Shown one piece after another: positions 16,954-24,712 of a stretch of 64,000 bases of DNA. Both the position numbers and the translations under genes were made by a program. Below the pieces are notes generated by a model. That model saw only the letters and a list, made by a program, of their open reading frames with translations, did not search any database and was not told the origin of the DNA. Source of the stretch: Flavobacterium orientale. Its GTDB lineage: Bacteria; Bacteroidota; Bacteroidia; Flavobacteriales; Flavobacteriaceae. Location: contig NZ_BMFG01000007.1 in assembly GCF_014638005.1 (NCBI RefSeq), positions 1-64,000 on the forward strand, in the 5' to 3' direction. Position 1 is the first letter of the stretch; every line of letters starts with the position of its first letter.

Positions 16954-17112
16954 ATATACATTTTACAATCGGCAAAGATAAAAGAAATAGCATTTATCAT
17001 CTGAGATTTAGGAATTATTTATCTTTTAAAAAAAACCAGACTTACTAACAACTTTTCTTTAAAACTTTCCAAAAAATATAAACCCCCGACCTAGAAAATA
17101 TAATAATTGAAT

Positions 17113-17120
17113 TACCTTTG
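17113..17120 (+). promoter_or_regulatory. -7 box for the transketolase genes
   Basis: TACCTTTG fits TAnnTTTG. No good TTG is seen at the -33 position. It lies just downstream of an upstream ATG (17107), so that ATG cannot be in the transcript. This supports 17146 as the real start of the first transketolase gene. Confidence 0.6.
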
Positions 17121-17145
17121 CAGCAGTTTAACAATTATAAGCATA

Positions 17146-17994
17146 ATGAAACTTAACACACAACAACTAAACGACTTAGTAACTCAAGTCAGACGAGACA
17201 TTCTTCGCATGGTTCATGCCGTAAACTCCGGACATCCGGGAGGTTCCTTAGGATGTGCAGAATTTTTTGTAGCCTTATATCAAAACCTAATGGATCGTAA
17301 GGAAACATTTGACATGGATGGTGTTGGCGAAGATTTATTTTTTCTTTCTAACGGTCACATTTCACCTGTTTTTTATAGTGTTTTGGCCAGAAGTGGTTAT
17401 TTTCCGGTAGCGGAATTAGCAACATTCAGAAAACTCAATTCAAGATTACAAGGTCACCCAACTACACACGAAGGATTGCCAGGAATCAGAATAGCATCCG
17501 GTTCTTTAGGACAAGGATTATCGGTTGCAATTGGAGCCGCTCAAGCCAAAAAACTAAACAATGACAATCATTTAATTTATTCATTACACGGTGATGGCGA
17601 ATTGCAAGAAGGTCAAAACTGGGAAGCCATAATGTATGCTTCAGCAAAAAAAGTGGACAATTTAATTGCCACTATTGATTTGAATGGCAAACAAATTGAC
17701 GGAACCACTGACGATGTGTTACACATGGGAAGTTTGAAAGCAAAATTTGAAGCTTTTGATTGGGATGTTTTAGAAATCAAAGAAGGAAATTCATTAGAAG
17801 CAATCATTTCGGGAATGAACGAGGCCAAATCAAAAACAGGCAAAGGAAAACCGGTTTGTGTTTTATTATATACTGAAATGGGTAATGGTGTTGATTATAT
17901 GATGCATACACATGCTTGGCATGGAAAAGCTCCAAATGATGAGCAACTTGCAAAAGCTTTGGAACAAAACGCGGTAACATTAGGGGATTATTAA
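17146..17994 (+). CDS. Transketolase N-terminal subunit
   Basis: First half of a split transketolase, binding the thiamine diphosphate pyrophosphate and Mg2+. The 282-residue protein contains VNSGHPGGSLG, SNGHISPVFYS, IRIASGSLGQGLSVAIG and the ThDP motif HGDGELQEGQNWE ending in an Asn about 27 residues later (IDLNGK). An earlier in-frame ATG at 17107 lies upstream of the -7 box, so the start is placed at MKLNTQQLND. The partner gene follows 70 bp downstream on the same strand. Together they move two-carbon units in the non-oxidative pentose phosphate pathway. Confidence 0.93.
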   Translation: MKLNTQQLNDLVTQVRRDILRMVHAVNSGHPGGSLGCAEFFVALYQNLMDRKETFDMDGVGEDLFFLSNGHISPVFYSVLARSGYFPVAELATFRKLNSRLQGHPTTHEGLPGIRIASGSLGQGLSVAIGAAQAKKLNNDNHLIYSLHGDGELQEGQNWEAIMYASAKKVDNLIATIDLNGKQIDGTTDDVLHMGSLKAKFEAFDWDVLEIKEGNSLEAIISGMNEAKSKTGKGKPVCVLLYTEMGNGVDYMMHTHAWHGKAPNDEQLAKALEQNAVTLGDY

Positions 17995-18064
17995 AATTGC
18001 TTTACGCAATATGCTTTAAGCCTACGCTTATTGCCTATTGACGAAAGCTTATAGCAATAAAAAA

Positions 18065-19018
18065 ATGAAAAAATACATAAATACAGGAAGTAAAGATACC
18101 CGTTCGGGTTTTGGAGCCGGATTGACTGAATTAGGTCAAAAAAATGAAAATGTTGTAGCACTTTGTGCCGATTTGATTGGTTCATTAAAGATGGATGATT
18201 TCAAAAAAAATCATCCGGAACGTTTTTTTCAAATTGGAATTGCAGAAGCTAACATGATTGGAATTGCTGCCGGTTTAACCATTGGTGGTAAAATTCCTTT
18301 TACAGGAACTTTTGCTAACTTTTCTACAGGAAGAGTTTACGATCAAATCAGACAATCAGTTGCTTATTCTGATAAAAATGTAAAAATTTGTGCTTCGCAT
18401 GCCGGTTTAACGCTTGGTGAAGACGGAGCAACACACCAAATTTTAGAAGACATCGGATTGATGAAAATGTTACCGGGAATGACGGTTATCAACACCTGTG
18501 ATTTCAACCAAACAAAAGCTGCCACTATTGCAATTGCTGACTATCATGGTCCGGTTTATTTGCGTTTTGGCCGTCCGGTTGTGCCAAATTTTATGCCTTC
18601 TGATGCACCTTTTGTGATTGGCAAAGCTATTTTATTACAAGAAGGAAATGATGTTACTATTATAGCTACAGGACATTTAGTTTGGGAAGCATTGATTGCT
18701 GCGGAAAAATTAGCAGAAAAAGGTATCTCAGCAGAGGTAATTAATATCCATACCATTAAGCCATTAGATGAAGAAGCAATTTTGAAATCAGTAGCTAAAA
18801 CAGGATGTGTTGTAACTGCAGAAGAGCACAATATTCTTGGTGGTTTGGGTGAAAGTGTTTCCAGAACTTTAGTGGCCAACAATCCGTTACCGCAAGAGTT
18901 TGTGGCTGTAAATGACTCATTTGGAGAATCAGGAACACCTGACCAACTTATGGAAAAATACAAACTCAATAATCAAGCAATAGTTGAAGCAGCAGAAAGA
19001 GTTATCAAAAGAAAATAA
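18065..19018 (+). CDS. Transketolase C-terminal subunit
   Basis: Second half of the split transketolase, holding the pyrimidine-binding and C-terminal domains. The 317-residue protein shows DTRSGFGAGLTELG, the catalytic glutamate region FFQIGIAEANMIGIAAGL, HAGLTLGEDGATHQ, and a C-terminal domain with DVTIIATGHLVWEAL. The ATG at 18065 starts MKKYINTGSKDTR; the TTG nine codons upstream is less likely. It is co-transcribed with the N-terminal subunit and followed by a terminator. Confidence 0.93.
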   Translation: MKKYINTGSKDTRSGFGAGLTELGQKNENVVALCADLIGSLKMDDFKKNHPERFFQIGIAEANMIGIAAGLTIGGKIPFTGTFANFSTGRVYDQIRQSVAYSDKNVKICASHAGLTLGEDGATHQILEDIGLMKMLPGMTVINTCDFNQTKAATIAIADYHGPVYLRFGRPVVPNFMPSDAPFVIGKAILLQEGNDVTIIATGHLVWEALIAAEKLAEKGISAEVINIHTIKPLDEEAILKSVAKTGCVVTAEEHNILGGLGESVSRTLVANNPLPQEFVAVNDSFGESGTPDQLMEKYKLNNQAIVEAAERVIKRK

Positions 19019-19032
19019 CTATTTTCTATCAT

Positions 19033-19071
19033 AAAAAAATCCCGACAATTTAAAAACTGTCGGGATTTTTT
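19033..19071 (+). terminator. Terminator after transketolase
   Basis: A 13-bp stem AAAAATCCCGACA/TGTCGGGATTTTT (19035-19047 and 19058-19070) flanked by A- and T-tracts. It may work in both directions and so also serve the convergent FKBP gene. Confidence 0.9.
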
Positions 19072-19085
19072 ATGTTTCTATTTTT

Positions 19086-20003
19086 TTAATTACAATCAGG
19101 ATCTAAATGTTTTCGTAAACGTTCAGGATCTGTTGTATTACCACCACAATCCGGAATATCTGCATAAGGAATAATATTACCCTCGGCATCTTTAATTTCA
19201 TCTCTGGTTAATCTAAAATCACCATCATCATCTACATCTCTATAATCCGGAATTCCATCACCGTCTGTATCATCTTCAATTGTTAAATAACCGTCGCCAT
19301 TTATATCTTCTAAATAAGAAGGAATTCCATCATTATCATGGTCAATTCTTTCAATTTCGTATAATTTAAAGCTAAAAACTAAAGGTGAATAAGGAGGAAT
19401 ACCCGGTTGAAATAAATTAAAATAACCTAAACCAGACGGTATAAACATAACACCTGCACCAAAATCTGTAAAACTCACAGTTCCATCACCATTTGTTGTA
19501 TAATTTCCGGTCTTGAATTGAGGAAAAATTTCACTCCATCCTCTGATTACATTGTCCAAACGAAGCATTGTTGAAGGAATGTCCATATAATCAAATTGAG
19601 AACCATTTAATAAAGTACCTCTATATGAAGCTAAAACAGCATCAACATTTGTTGGTGAAGGATTTTCAGCAACCCCTTCTCTTAATTTAATATAGTAAAT
19701 TTTATACTCAACATCATTCAAAGTAACCATTCTGAAAGTTAAATCCGGATGGTCTTTAATCGGAGTTTGAGTTCCTCCTTCCGGAATTTCCTCGATAACC
19801 ACGTCCATATCATTTTGAAAACCGGGGTTGTTGATTACTTCGATATAATGCTTTTCAAGAAATTCTTCTATAGCAGCAATATCAGCAGCATACTGCACTG
19901 CCGAATCACGAGGTGGTTCGGGTTTAGCACCATCATCTTTATTACAAGCTGAAAAAAATCCAACCGCAAGCATTACATATAAAAAGGCTTTTATTCTATT
20001 CAT
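19086..20003 (-). CDS. FKBP-type peptidyl-prolyl isomerase lipoprotein with calcium-binding repeats
   Basis: A 305-residue lipoprotein: a signal sequence from MNRIKAFLYVMLAVGFFSAC gives lipidated Cys20, followed by KDD residues. An N-terminal helical part is followed by an FKBP domain (about 120-220) with the segments ASYRGTLLNGSQFD, VIRGWSEIFPQF and GVMFIPSGLGYF. The C-terminus (about 222-290) is a chain of Asp-rich DxDxDG-type repeats (DHDNDGIPSYLEDINGDGY and DDTDGDGIPDYRDVDDDGD), likely to bind calcium. The upstream ATG at 20033 lies before a probable -7 box (TATCTTG, 20030-20024), so 20003 is preferred. It probably helps fold exported or outer-membrane proteins. Confidence 0.87.
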   Translation of the reverse strand: MNRIKAFLYVMLAVGFFSACNKDDGAKPEPPRDSAVQYAADIAAIEEFLEKHYIEVINNPGFQNDMDVVIEEIPEGGTQTPIKDHPDLTFRMVTLNDVEYKIYYIKLREGVAENPSPTNVDAVLASYRGTLLNGSQFDYMDIPSTMLRLDNVIRGWSEIFPQFKTGNYTTNGDGTVSFTDFGAGVMFIPSGLGYFNLFQPGIPPYSPLVFSFKLYEIERIDHDNDGIPSYLEDINGDGYLTIEDDTDGDGIPDYRDVDDDGDFRLTRDEIKDAEGNIIPYADIPDCGGNTTDPERLRKHLDPDCN

Positions 20004-20080
20004 TATTATTATTTTTTGTGCCGCAAGATACAATTTTGATTTATTTTTGTATAAAAATTAACGCAGTATTCTGAATTTTT

Positions 20081-20464
20081 ATGAGAGTAGATAAATTTCT
20101 TTGGTGTGTTCGCTATTACAAAACCAGAAACATGGTTACAGAGGCTTGCAAAAAGAATCAAATTACAGTAAATGGTCAAGTAGCCAAAGCCTCCAAAGAA
20201 GTCTTTCCTTCTGACAAAATTACTTTTAGAAAAGATCAAATTACGTATATAATCAGCGTTTTAGCCATTCCTGCCAACAGAGTTGGAGCCAAATTAGTAG
20301 ATATCTATAGAAAAGACGAGACACCCGAAGCTTCTTTTGCCCATTTAGAAATGATTAAATTGAGTAAGGAACACTACCGCAAAACAGGAGAAGGTAGGCC
20401 AACAAAAAAAGACAGGAGAGATATTGATGACTATACAAATGATGTAATTGATGATGAAATTTAA
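20081..20464 (+). CDS. S4-domain RNA-binding protein, Hsp15-like
   Basis: A 127-residue basic protein with an S4 domain at the start (MRVDKFLWCVRYYKTRNMVTEACKKNQITVNG). In E. coli Hsp15 binds stalled 50S-nascent chain-tRNA complexes. The C-terminus is basic and ends RPTKKDRRDIDDY, as in the family. Its end overlaps the following methyltransferase gene by 17 bp, so the two are co-transcribed. Confidence 0.88.
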   Translation: MRVDKFLWCVRYYKTRNMVTEACKKNQITVNGQVAKASKEVFPSDKITFRKDQITYIISVLAIPANRVGAKLVDIYRKDETPEASFAHLEMIKLSKEHYRKTGEGRPTKKDRRDIDDYTNDVIDDEI

Positions 20465-21035
20465 TAAAGCGTATTGGAATAAACGTTATGAAACGCAAGA
20501 TATTGGTTGGGATGTTGGCACTATTACAACGCCACTAAAAGCGTATATTGATCAAATAGAAAATAAAACCCTGAAAATTTTAATTCCCGGAGCCGGAAAT
20601 GCCTATGAATTAGAATACCTACACCAACAAGGATTTTCCAATGTTTATGTTGTGGACATTGCTGAAAACGCAATTGAAAGCAGCAAACAAAGAATCAAGA
20701 ATGTTCCCGCCAATCATTTTCTTTTAAATGACTTTTTTGATCTTAAAAATTCATTTGATTTAATTATTGAACAAACCTTTTTTTGTGCACTTGATCCTGT
20801 TTTAAGAGAAAATTATGTACAAAAAACACATGAATTACTTACAGAAAAAGGCAAAGCAATTGGTTTGTTGTTTGACTTTCCATTAACTGAAATTGGACCT
20901 CCATTTGGCGGAGATAAAGAAGACTATTTAAAACTTTTCAGTCCACTTTTTAAAATTAAAACATTAGAAACAGCATATAATTCAATAAAACCCAGAAAAG
21001 ATAAAGAACTGTTTTTTATCTTTGAGAAAAAATAA
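20448..21035 (+). CDS. SAM-dependent methyltransferase, TPMT-like
   Basis: A 195-residue class I methyltransferase of the thiopurine S-methyltransferase type. Visible marks are YWNKRYETQDIGWDVG near the N-terminus (the W-GWD motif of the TPMT group), the SAM-binding segment KILIPGAGNAYELEYLH, VYVVDIAENAIE and EQTFFCALDP. Two ATGs (20448 and 20451) are possible. The natural substrate is unknown; related enzymes methylate small thiols, selenium or halides. It overlaps the Hsp15-like gene and is followed at once by a phosphoribosyltransferase. Confidence 0.85.
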   Translation: MMMKFNKAYWNKRYETQDIGWDVGTITTPLKAYIDQIENKTLKILIPGAGNAYELEYLHQQGFSNVYVVDIAENAIESSKQRIKNVPANHFLLNDFFDLKNSFDLIIEQTFFCALDPVLRENYVQKTHELLTEKGKAIGLLFDFPLTEIGPPFGGDKEDYLKLFSPLFKIKTLETAYNSIKPRKDKELFFIFEKK

Positions 21036-21040
21036 AAACA

Positions 21041-21538
21041 ATGTCTCAAAATATCATTTTATCCCACAAAGAAATCGAAAATAAAATACGACGAATCGCT
21101 TATCAGATTTATGAAACATTTGTTGAAGAAGATGAAATTGTAATTGCGGGTATCGCTTCAAATGGTTATATTTTTGCTCAAAAATTAGCGGCTCATGTGA
21201 CTGAGATTTCTTCTCTTAAAGTCAATTTGTGTGAAGTGATTATTGATAAAACGAATCCTACGCGAGCGATAAAAACATCATTGAGTGCCGAACACTACCA
21301 AAACAAAGGGCTTATTTTGGTTGATGATGTTTTGAATTCCGGGACTACTTTGGTTTATGGTGTAAAACACTTTTTAGATGTGCCTTTAAAGAAATTCAAA
21401 ACGGCTGTTTTAGTAGATCGAAATCATAAAAAATATCCTGTAAAAGCTGATTTTAAAGGCATTTCACTTTCTACCTCTTTAAAAGAACATGTACAAGTTG
21501 TTTTTGAAGACAATAACAATCACGCTTATTTAGAATAA
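21041..21538 (+). CDS. Phosphoribosyltransferase family protein
   Basis: A 165-residue type I phosphoribosyltransferase with the PRPP-binding signature LILVDDVLNSGTTLVYG and an N-terminal segment IVIAGIASNGYIFAQKLA. It resembles PyrR-like or purine phosphoribosyltransferases used in base salvage or regulation, but the exact base cannot be fixed from sequence. It starts 5 bp after the methyltransferase stop and overlaps the convergent aroK gene by 9 bp. Confidence 0.85.
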   Translation: MSQNIILSHKEIENKIRRIAYQIYETFVEEDEIVIAGIASNGYIFAQKLAAHVTEISSLKVNLCEVIIDKTNPTRAIKTSLSAEHYQNKGLILVDDVLNSGTTLVYGVKHFLDVPLKKFKTAVLVDRNHKKYPVKADFKGISLSTSLKEHVQVVFEDNNNHAYLE

Positions 21539-22045
21539 CAAATCAGCTATTTCCTTTACAATTGTTTCAACAGATTTTGCATCGGTTGAAATGGTATGTT
21601 TTGCAAAGTTGTAATAATAACTTCTTTCAAAAAGGTGTTTTCCTATAAATTCTTTTAACTCGTCATTGTTTAAATTTGCCAGTAATGGTCGTTGTGATTT
21701 TGCCGGTTCTAAACGATTAATTAATGTTTCAATAGTAGTTTTTAAATAAATAGAAACAACATCGGGCTGTTCTAAAAAAAGATGATTTCCTGCATAACAG
21801 GGAGTTCCTCCTCCTAAACTCAAAACAAAATCAGTTTCATTGGAAAGCAAATTGTTTAAAAACTCATGTTCCTTTTTTCTAAAATACAGTTCACCTTTGT
21901 TCAAAAACAAATCAGAAATGGATTGATTTTCGTTTTTTTCGATAATAAAATCCAAATCCAAAGCCTTCAAATTCAATTTTTTTGCCAACTTTTCTGATAC
22001 GGCTGACTTGCCTGAACCCATATAACCAACTAAAACTATTTTCAT
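21530..22045 (-). CDS. aroK: Shikimate kinase
   Basis: A 171-residue kinase phosphorylating shikimate at the 3-hydroxyl in aromatic amino acid synthesis. It has the P-loop GYMGSGKSAV (8-17), the shikimate-binding LDLDFIIEKNENQSISDLF with DxD, the LSLGGGTP motif and the lid region with SQRPLL. Length is standard. It is convergent with the phosphoribosyltransferase gene, sharing 9 bp. Confidence 0.95.
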   Translation of the reverse strand: MKIVLVGYMGSGKSAVSEKLAKKLNLKALDLDFIIEKNENQSISDLFLNKGELYFRKKEHEFLNNLLSNETDFVLSLGGGTPCYAGNHLFLEQPDVVSIYLKTTIETLINRLEPAKSQRPLLANLNNDELKEFIGKHLFERSYYYNFAKHTISTDAKSVETIVKEIADLLF

Positions 22046-22120
22046 AACTAAATTAAATACCTATAAACTAAAAGGTTAAGAATAAATGATAAAAAAACGT
22101 AAAATTAAGCTAAAATTGCT

Positions 22121-22151
22121 TTGAAAAATAAATTATAAGACCGTATATTTG
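22121..22151 (+). promoter_or_regulatory. Promoter of the tRNA cluster
   Basis: TTG at 22121-22123, a 20-bp spacer and a perfect TATATTTG at 22144-22151, 26 bp before the first tRNA-Lys. It is the only good promoter seen for the three tRNA genes. Confidence 0.75.
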
Positions 22152-22176
22152 CACCCGCATTCAAGAAATTGCATTT

Positions 22177-22249
22177 GACTCGATAGCTCAGTCGGTAGAG
22201 CACATCACTTTTAATGATGGGGTCCTGGGTTCGAGCCCCAGTCGGGTCA
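22177..22249 (+). tRNA. tRNA-Lys (UUU), copy 1
   Basis: 73 nt with a paired acceptor stem (GACTCGA with TCGGGTC, one T-G pair), D-arm AGCTCAGTCGGTAGAGC, anticodon stem CATCA/TGATG enclosing CTTTTAA with anticodon TTT, and T-loop GTTCGAG. Discriminator base A; the CCA end is not encoded. Confidence 0.97.
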
Positions 22250-22277
22250 CAATTTTTTTAATTTCTGGAATAGCAAT

Positions 22278-22350
22278 GACTCGATAGCTCAGTCGGTAGA
22301 GCACATCACTTTTAATGATGGGGTCCTGGGTTCGAGCCCCAGTCGGGTCA
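22278..22350 (+). tRNA. tRNA-Lys (UUU), copy 2
   Basis: Identical in the mature sequence to the copy at 22177-22249, separated by 28 bp. It looks like a tandem duplication. Anticodon TTT. Confidence 0.97.
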
Positions 22351-22351
22351 C

Positions 22352-22390
22352 AAAAAGTAAAGACGTTGCATGCAACGTCTTTACTTTTTT
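22352..22390 (+). repeat. 38-bp perfect palindrome between tRNA genes
   Basis: A perfect palindrome (22352-22370 with 22371-22389) centred on GTTGCATGCAAC and followed by a T-run. As RNA it makes a very strong hairpin right after tRNA-Lys copy 2, and only 8 bp before tRNA-Leu. It may be a terminator, a processing signal, or a copy of a palindromic repeat with a GACGTTGCATGCAACGTC core that I recall as dispersed in Bacteroidota genomes. Confidence 0.85.
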
Positions 22391-22397
22391 CAGCAAC

Positions 22398-22479
22398 GGC
22401 CACGTGGAGAAATTGGTAGACTCGCCATCTTGAGGGGGTGGTGCTGCAAGGCGTGTGGGTTCGAATCCCATCGTGGTCA
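22398..22479 (+). tRNA. tRNA-Leu (GAG)
   Basis: 82 nt with a long variable arm (TGCTGCAAGGCG), as expected for tRNA-Leu. Acceptor stem GGCCACG with CGTGGTC, anticodon stem CCATC/GGTGG enclosing TTGAGGG with anticodon GAG, and T-arm GTGGGTTCGAATCCCAT. It has no visible promoter of its own. Confidence 0.95.
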
Positions 22480-22498
22480 CGAATGAAGACTTTAAACT

Positions 22499-22530
22499 AA
22501 AAAACACCAAGTTTACTTGTGTGTTTTTTT
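22499..22530 (+). terminator. Terminator after tRNA-Leu
   Basis: Stem AAAAAACACCAAG/CTTGTGTGTTTTTT (22499-22511 and 22516-22529) with a 4-nt loop and T-run, 20 bp after the tRNA. It can also serve the convergent TPR gene. Confidence 0.8.
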
Positions 22531-22540
22531 TATCTTCCAC

Positions 22541-23560
22541 TTATTGGCAGTATTTTTTTAATGCTTCAGTAGCACTATCGTGTTGCAGCTCTAGCGATTT
22601 TTTAAAATCAGCACAAGCATTTTCCTTTTGATTGAGCAGTACTTTTGACAATCCTCTGTTGTAATAGGCTTCCTTATTAGCACCATTAATTGCGATAGCA
22701 TATGTATAATCGATAATTGCTCCTTCAAAATCATCTAATCTGTGTTTTGAAATTCCTCTTCCCACATAACTATCAGCATCCTCGGGGAAAACTTTTAAAA
22801 TTTCATTATAATCATCAATAGCTCCATTATTATCTCCAATTAAAGATTTCACAACTGCTCTATTGTAATACGCTTCGCTATATTTTGTATTTAATTCGAT
22901 TGCCAAATTATAATCGGCTAAAGCAGCTTTGTATTCTTCTTTACTAAATTTTGCATTCCCTCGATTGTAATATAACTTTGCGTTTTTGGAATCAAATTCA
23001 ATTGCTTTATTAAAATCAACGATTGCTTTTGAATAATTCCCCATTTCAAAATAAGCATCACCTCTGTTACTTATTGCTTTTACATAGTTAGGTTTTAACT
23101 CTAAAACTTTTGTGTAGTCTGCAATAGCCTCAGCGAATTTGTCTTGTTTCATTCTTAAATTTGCTCTATTAAAATACACTTCCAGAAAATTATTCCTCAA
23201 AACCAATGCAGCATTATAATCCATCAATGCTTCGTTGTATTTTTTTAAGCTAAAATAGGCCAAACCTCTATTGCCGAACGCTTCTGTATAATTTGGATTC
23301 AATTTTATAGTTTCTGTAAAATCTTGAATAGCAAGATCAAAATTTTCAATTGCGAAGTAAGCAATTCCTCTATTATAATACACTTCATAAGATTCCTTAT
23401 TTATGGAAATAGCATTAGTATACTCCATAATTGCCGCTTTGAATTCTTTATTCTCAAGTTTAAAATTTCCGTTGCGGAAGTAATTTTCATAGGTTGTTTG
23501 GGCATTACCGTTGAAAAATAAGAGCATTATTATTAAACTAAAATTAAAAGCAGGTTTCAT
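22541..23560 (-). CDS. Secreted tetratricopeptide-repeat protein
   Basis: A 339-residue protein from the ATG at 23560 (MKPAFNFSLIIMLLFFNGNAQ), which gives a clean signal peptide; the upstream ATG at 23602 would add a charged extension. The rest is about nine TPR units of 34 residues with the pattern YYNRG-AYF--A-DYTKAIELNP, for example AYYNRGLSKVLLNQKENACADFKKSLEL near the end. TPR arrays are protein-binding scaffolds; there is no enzyme domain. It is probably periplasmic. Partner unknown. Confidence 0.85.
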   Translation of the reverse strand: MKPAFNFSLIIMLLFFNGNAQTTYENYFRNGNFKLENKEFKAAIMEYTNAISINKESYEVYYNRGIAYFAIENFDLAIQDFTETIKLNPNYTEAFGNRGLAYFSLKKYNEALMDYNAALVLRNNFLEVYFNRANLRMKQDKFAEAIADYTKVLELKPNYVKAISNRGDAYFEMGNYSKAIVDFNKAIEFDSKNAKLYYNRGNAKFSKEEYKAALADYNLAIELNTKYSEAYYNRAVVKSLIGDNNGAIDDYNEILKVFPEDADSYVGRGISKHRLDDFEGAIIDYTYAIAINGANKEAYYNRGLSKVLLNQKENACADFKKSLELQHDSATEALKKYCQ

Positions 23561-23731
23561 TTCTATTTTTTCGGAAAAATAGTCAATTCTTTTTATCCAC
23601 AAAAAAAAATTACTTGTGCTTCTATATTAGTTTTAATCATTATGAGGCTTGTTTTTTCTCACAAAAGCTAGTATAATCATAACTTTTATAAAAAAAAATC
23701 AAGTATGATGATTATAAACTAAAACTTTTAG

Positions 23732-23747
23732 TACTTTTGTTTAACTT
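23732..23747 (+). promoter_or_regulatory. Promoter and TTGTTTAACTT box upstream of the CarH-like regulator
   Basis: A TACTTTTG -7 box (23732-23739) overlaps the 11-bp string TTGTTTAACTT (23737-23747), 13 bp before the regulator ATG. The identical 11 bases recur in front of crtI at 24680-24690. A repressor bound here would cover the -7 element and start site, so the gene may regulate itself. Confidence 0.6.
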
Positions 23748-23760
23748 ATTTTAGTAAAAA

Positions 23761-24657
23761 ATGAACAACGTTAAAAACATATTCAGTATTAAAGATCTTG
23801 AAAACCTTTCAGGAATAAAAGCTCATACCATAAGAATCTGGGAGAAAAGATACAATGTATTAGAGCCCATGCGAACTGATACTAACATAAGATACTATGA
23901 TCTAGCTAGCTTACAAAAGCTTTTGAACATTACACTGCTTCATAACCATGGCTATAAAATATCAAAAATATCTAAACTTCCGGAAGACAGAATACCTGCC
24001 ATGGTTAGAGAAATCATATCTGATAAAAGTGTAAAGAATCATGCCATAAATGCTTTTAAAATGGCTATGATTAACTTTGATCATAGTTTATTTTTCAATA
24101 CTTATAATAATTTACTTGCAGAAAAATCTTTTAGAGAAGTTTTTTATGAGGTTTTTATTCCGTTGATGAATGAGATAGGAATGCTTTGGCAAACCGATAC
24201 CATTTCACCTGCTCATGAACATTTTATTAGTTATTTAATCAAGCAAAAACTTTTAGTCAATACTGAAAAAATTCAGGTTCTTGAACCTACAAAATCAGAT
24301 AAAGTTTTTGTTTTGTATTTACCTTTAAATGAAATCCATGAATTAGGATTAATGTATTTGAATTACGAAATTATATTGAGTGGATACAAATCAGTTTATT
24401 TAGGTGAAAGTGTGCCAATTGATAGTTTGAAAGACATAAAACGCTATTTTAACAACGTGGTTTATATATCATACATGACTGTAGAACCTGAAAAAGATAA
24501 AGTAAATGATTATCTAAAGGAATTTTACGAAGAAATTATCGATAATGAGACCGATGAATTATGGACAATTGGCAGAATTACTGAACATATAAATCAAAAT
24601 CAATTCCCTAAAGTTAAAATATTTAGCTCTATAAAAGATTTAACATATATGCTTTAA
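23761..24657 (+). CDS. CarH/LitR-like MerR regulator with B12-binding domain
   Basis: A 298-residue transcription regulator. Residues 6-72 form a MerR-type winged helix (FSIKDLENLSGIKAHTIRIWEKRYNVLEP). About 90-170 is a four-helix cap and 180-298 a Rossmann-like B12-binding domain. Two signatures of adenosylcobalamin-dependent CarH photoreceptors are visible: Wx9EH (Trp143, Glu153, His154) and ExHxxG (Glu191, His193, Gly196), with GYKSVYLG further on. In CarH, dark B12-bound tetramers repress carotenoid genes and light breaks them. The gene heads the crtI-crtB-crtZ unit, 55 bp upstream of crtI. Light and B12 control is inferred from motifs and context. Confidence 0.9.
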   Translation: MNNVKNIFSIKDLENLSGIKAHTIRIWEKRYNVLEPMRTDTNIRYYDLASLQKLLNITLLHNHGYKISKISKLPEDRIPAMVREIISDKSVKNHAINAFKMAMINFDHSLFFNTYNNLLAEKSFREVFYEVFIPLMNEIGMLWQTDTISPAHEHFISYLIKQKLLVNTEKIQVLEPTKSDKVFVLYLPLNEIHELGLMYLNYEIILSGYKSVYLGESVPIDSLKDIKRYFNNVVYISYMTVEPEKDKVNDYLKEFYEEIIDNETDELWTIGRITEHINQNQFPKVKIFSSIKDLTYML

Positions 24658-24679
24658 AATAAATATAATTTTCCTTTTA

Positions 24680-24712
24680 TTGTTTAACTTTTTTATTATT
24701 TTTGTTAAACAA
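24680..24712 (+). promoter_or_regulatory. Putative operator around the crtI promoter
   Basis: An inverted repeat TTGTTTAAC (24680-24688) and GTTAAACAA (24704-24712) separated by 15 bp, enclosing a TATTTTTG -7 box (24697-24704) and ending right at the crtI ATG. The left arm with two more bases matches the box in front of the regulator gene. Placement of an inverted repeat over the core promoter fits MerR-family control. Confidence 0.6.

Noticed and set aside
17107..17145. Upstream ATG of the first transketolase gene
   Set aside because: It lies before the -7 box and so is probably not transcribed; the shorter protein has the normal start.
22188..22540. Overlapping minus-strand frames with the string LEPRTPSLKVMCSTD
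   Set aside because: These are translations of the reverse strand of tRNA genes, a known source of false protein annotations.
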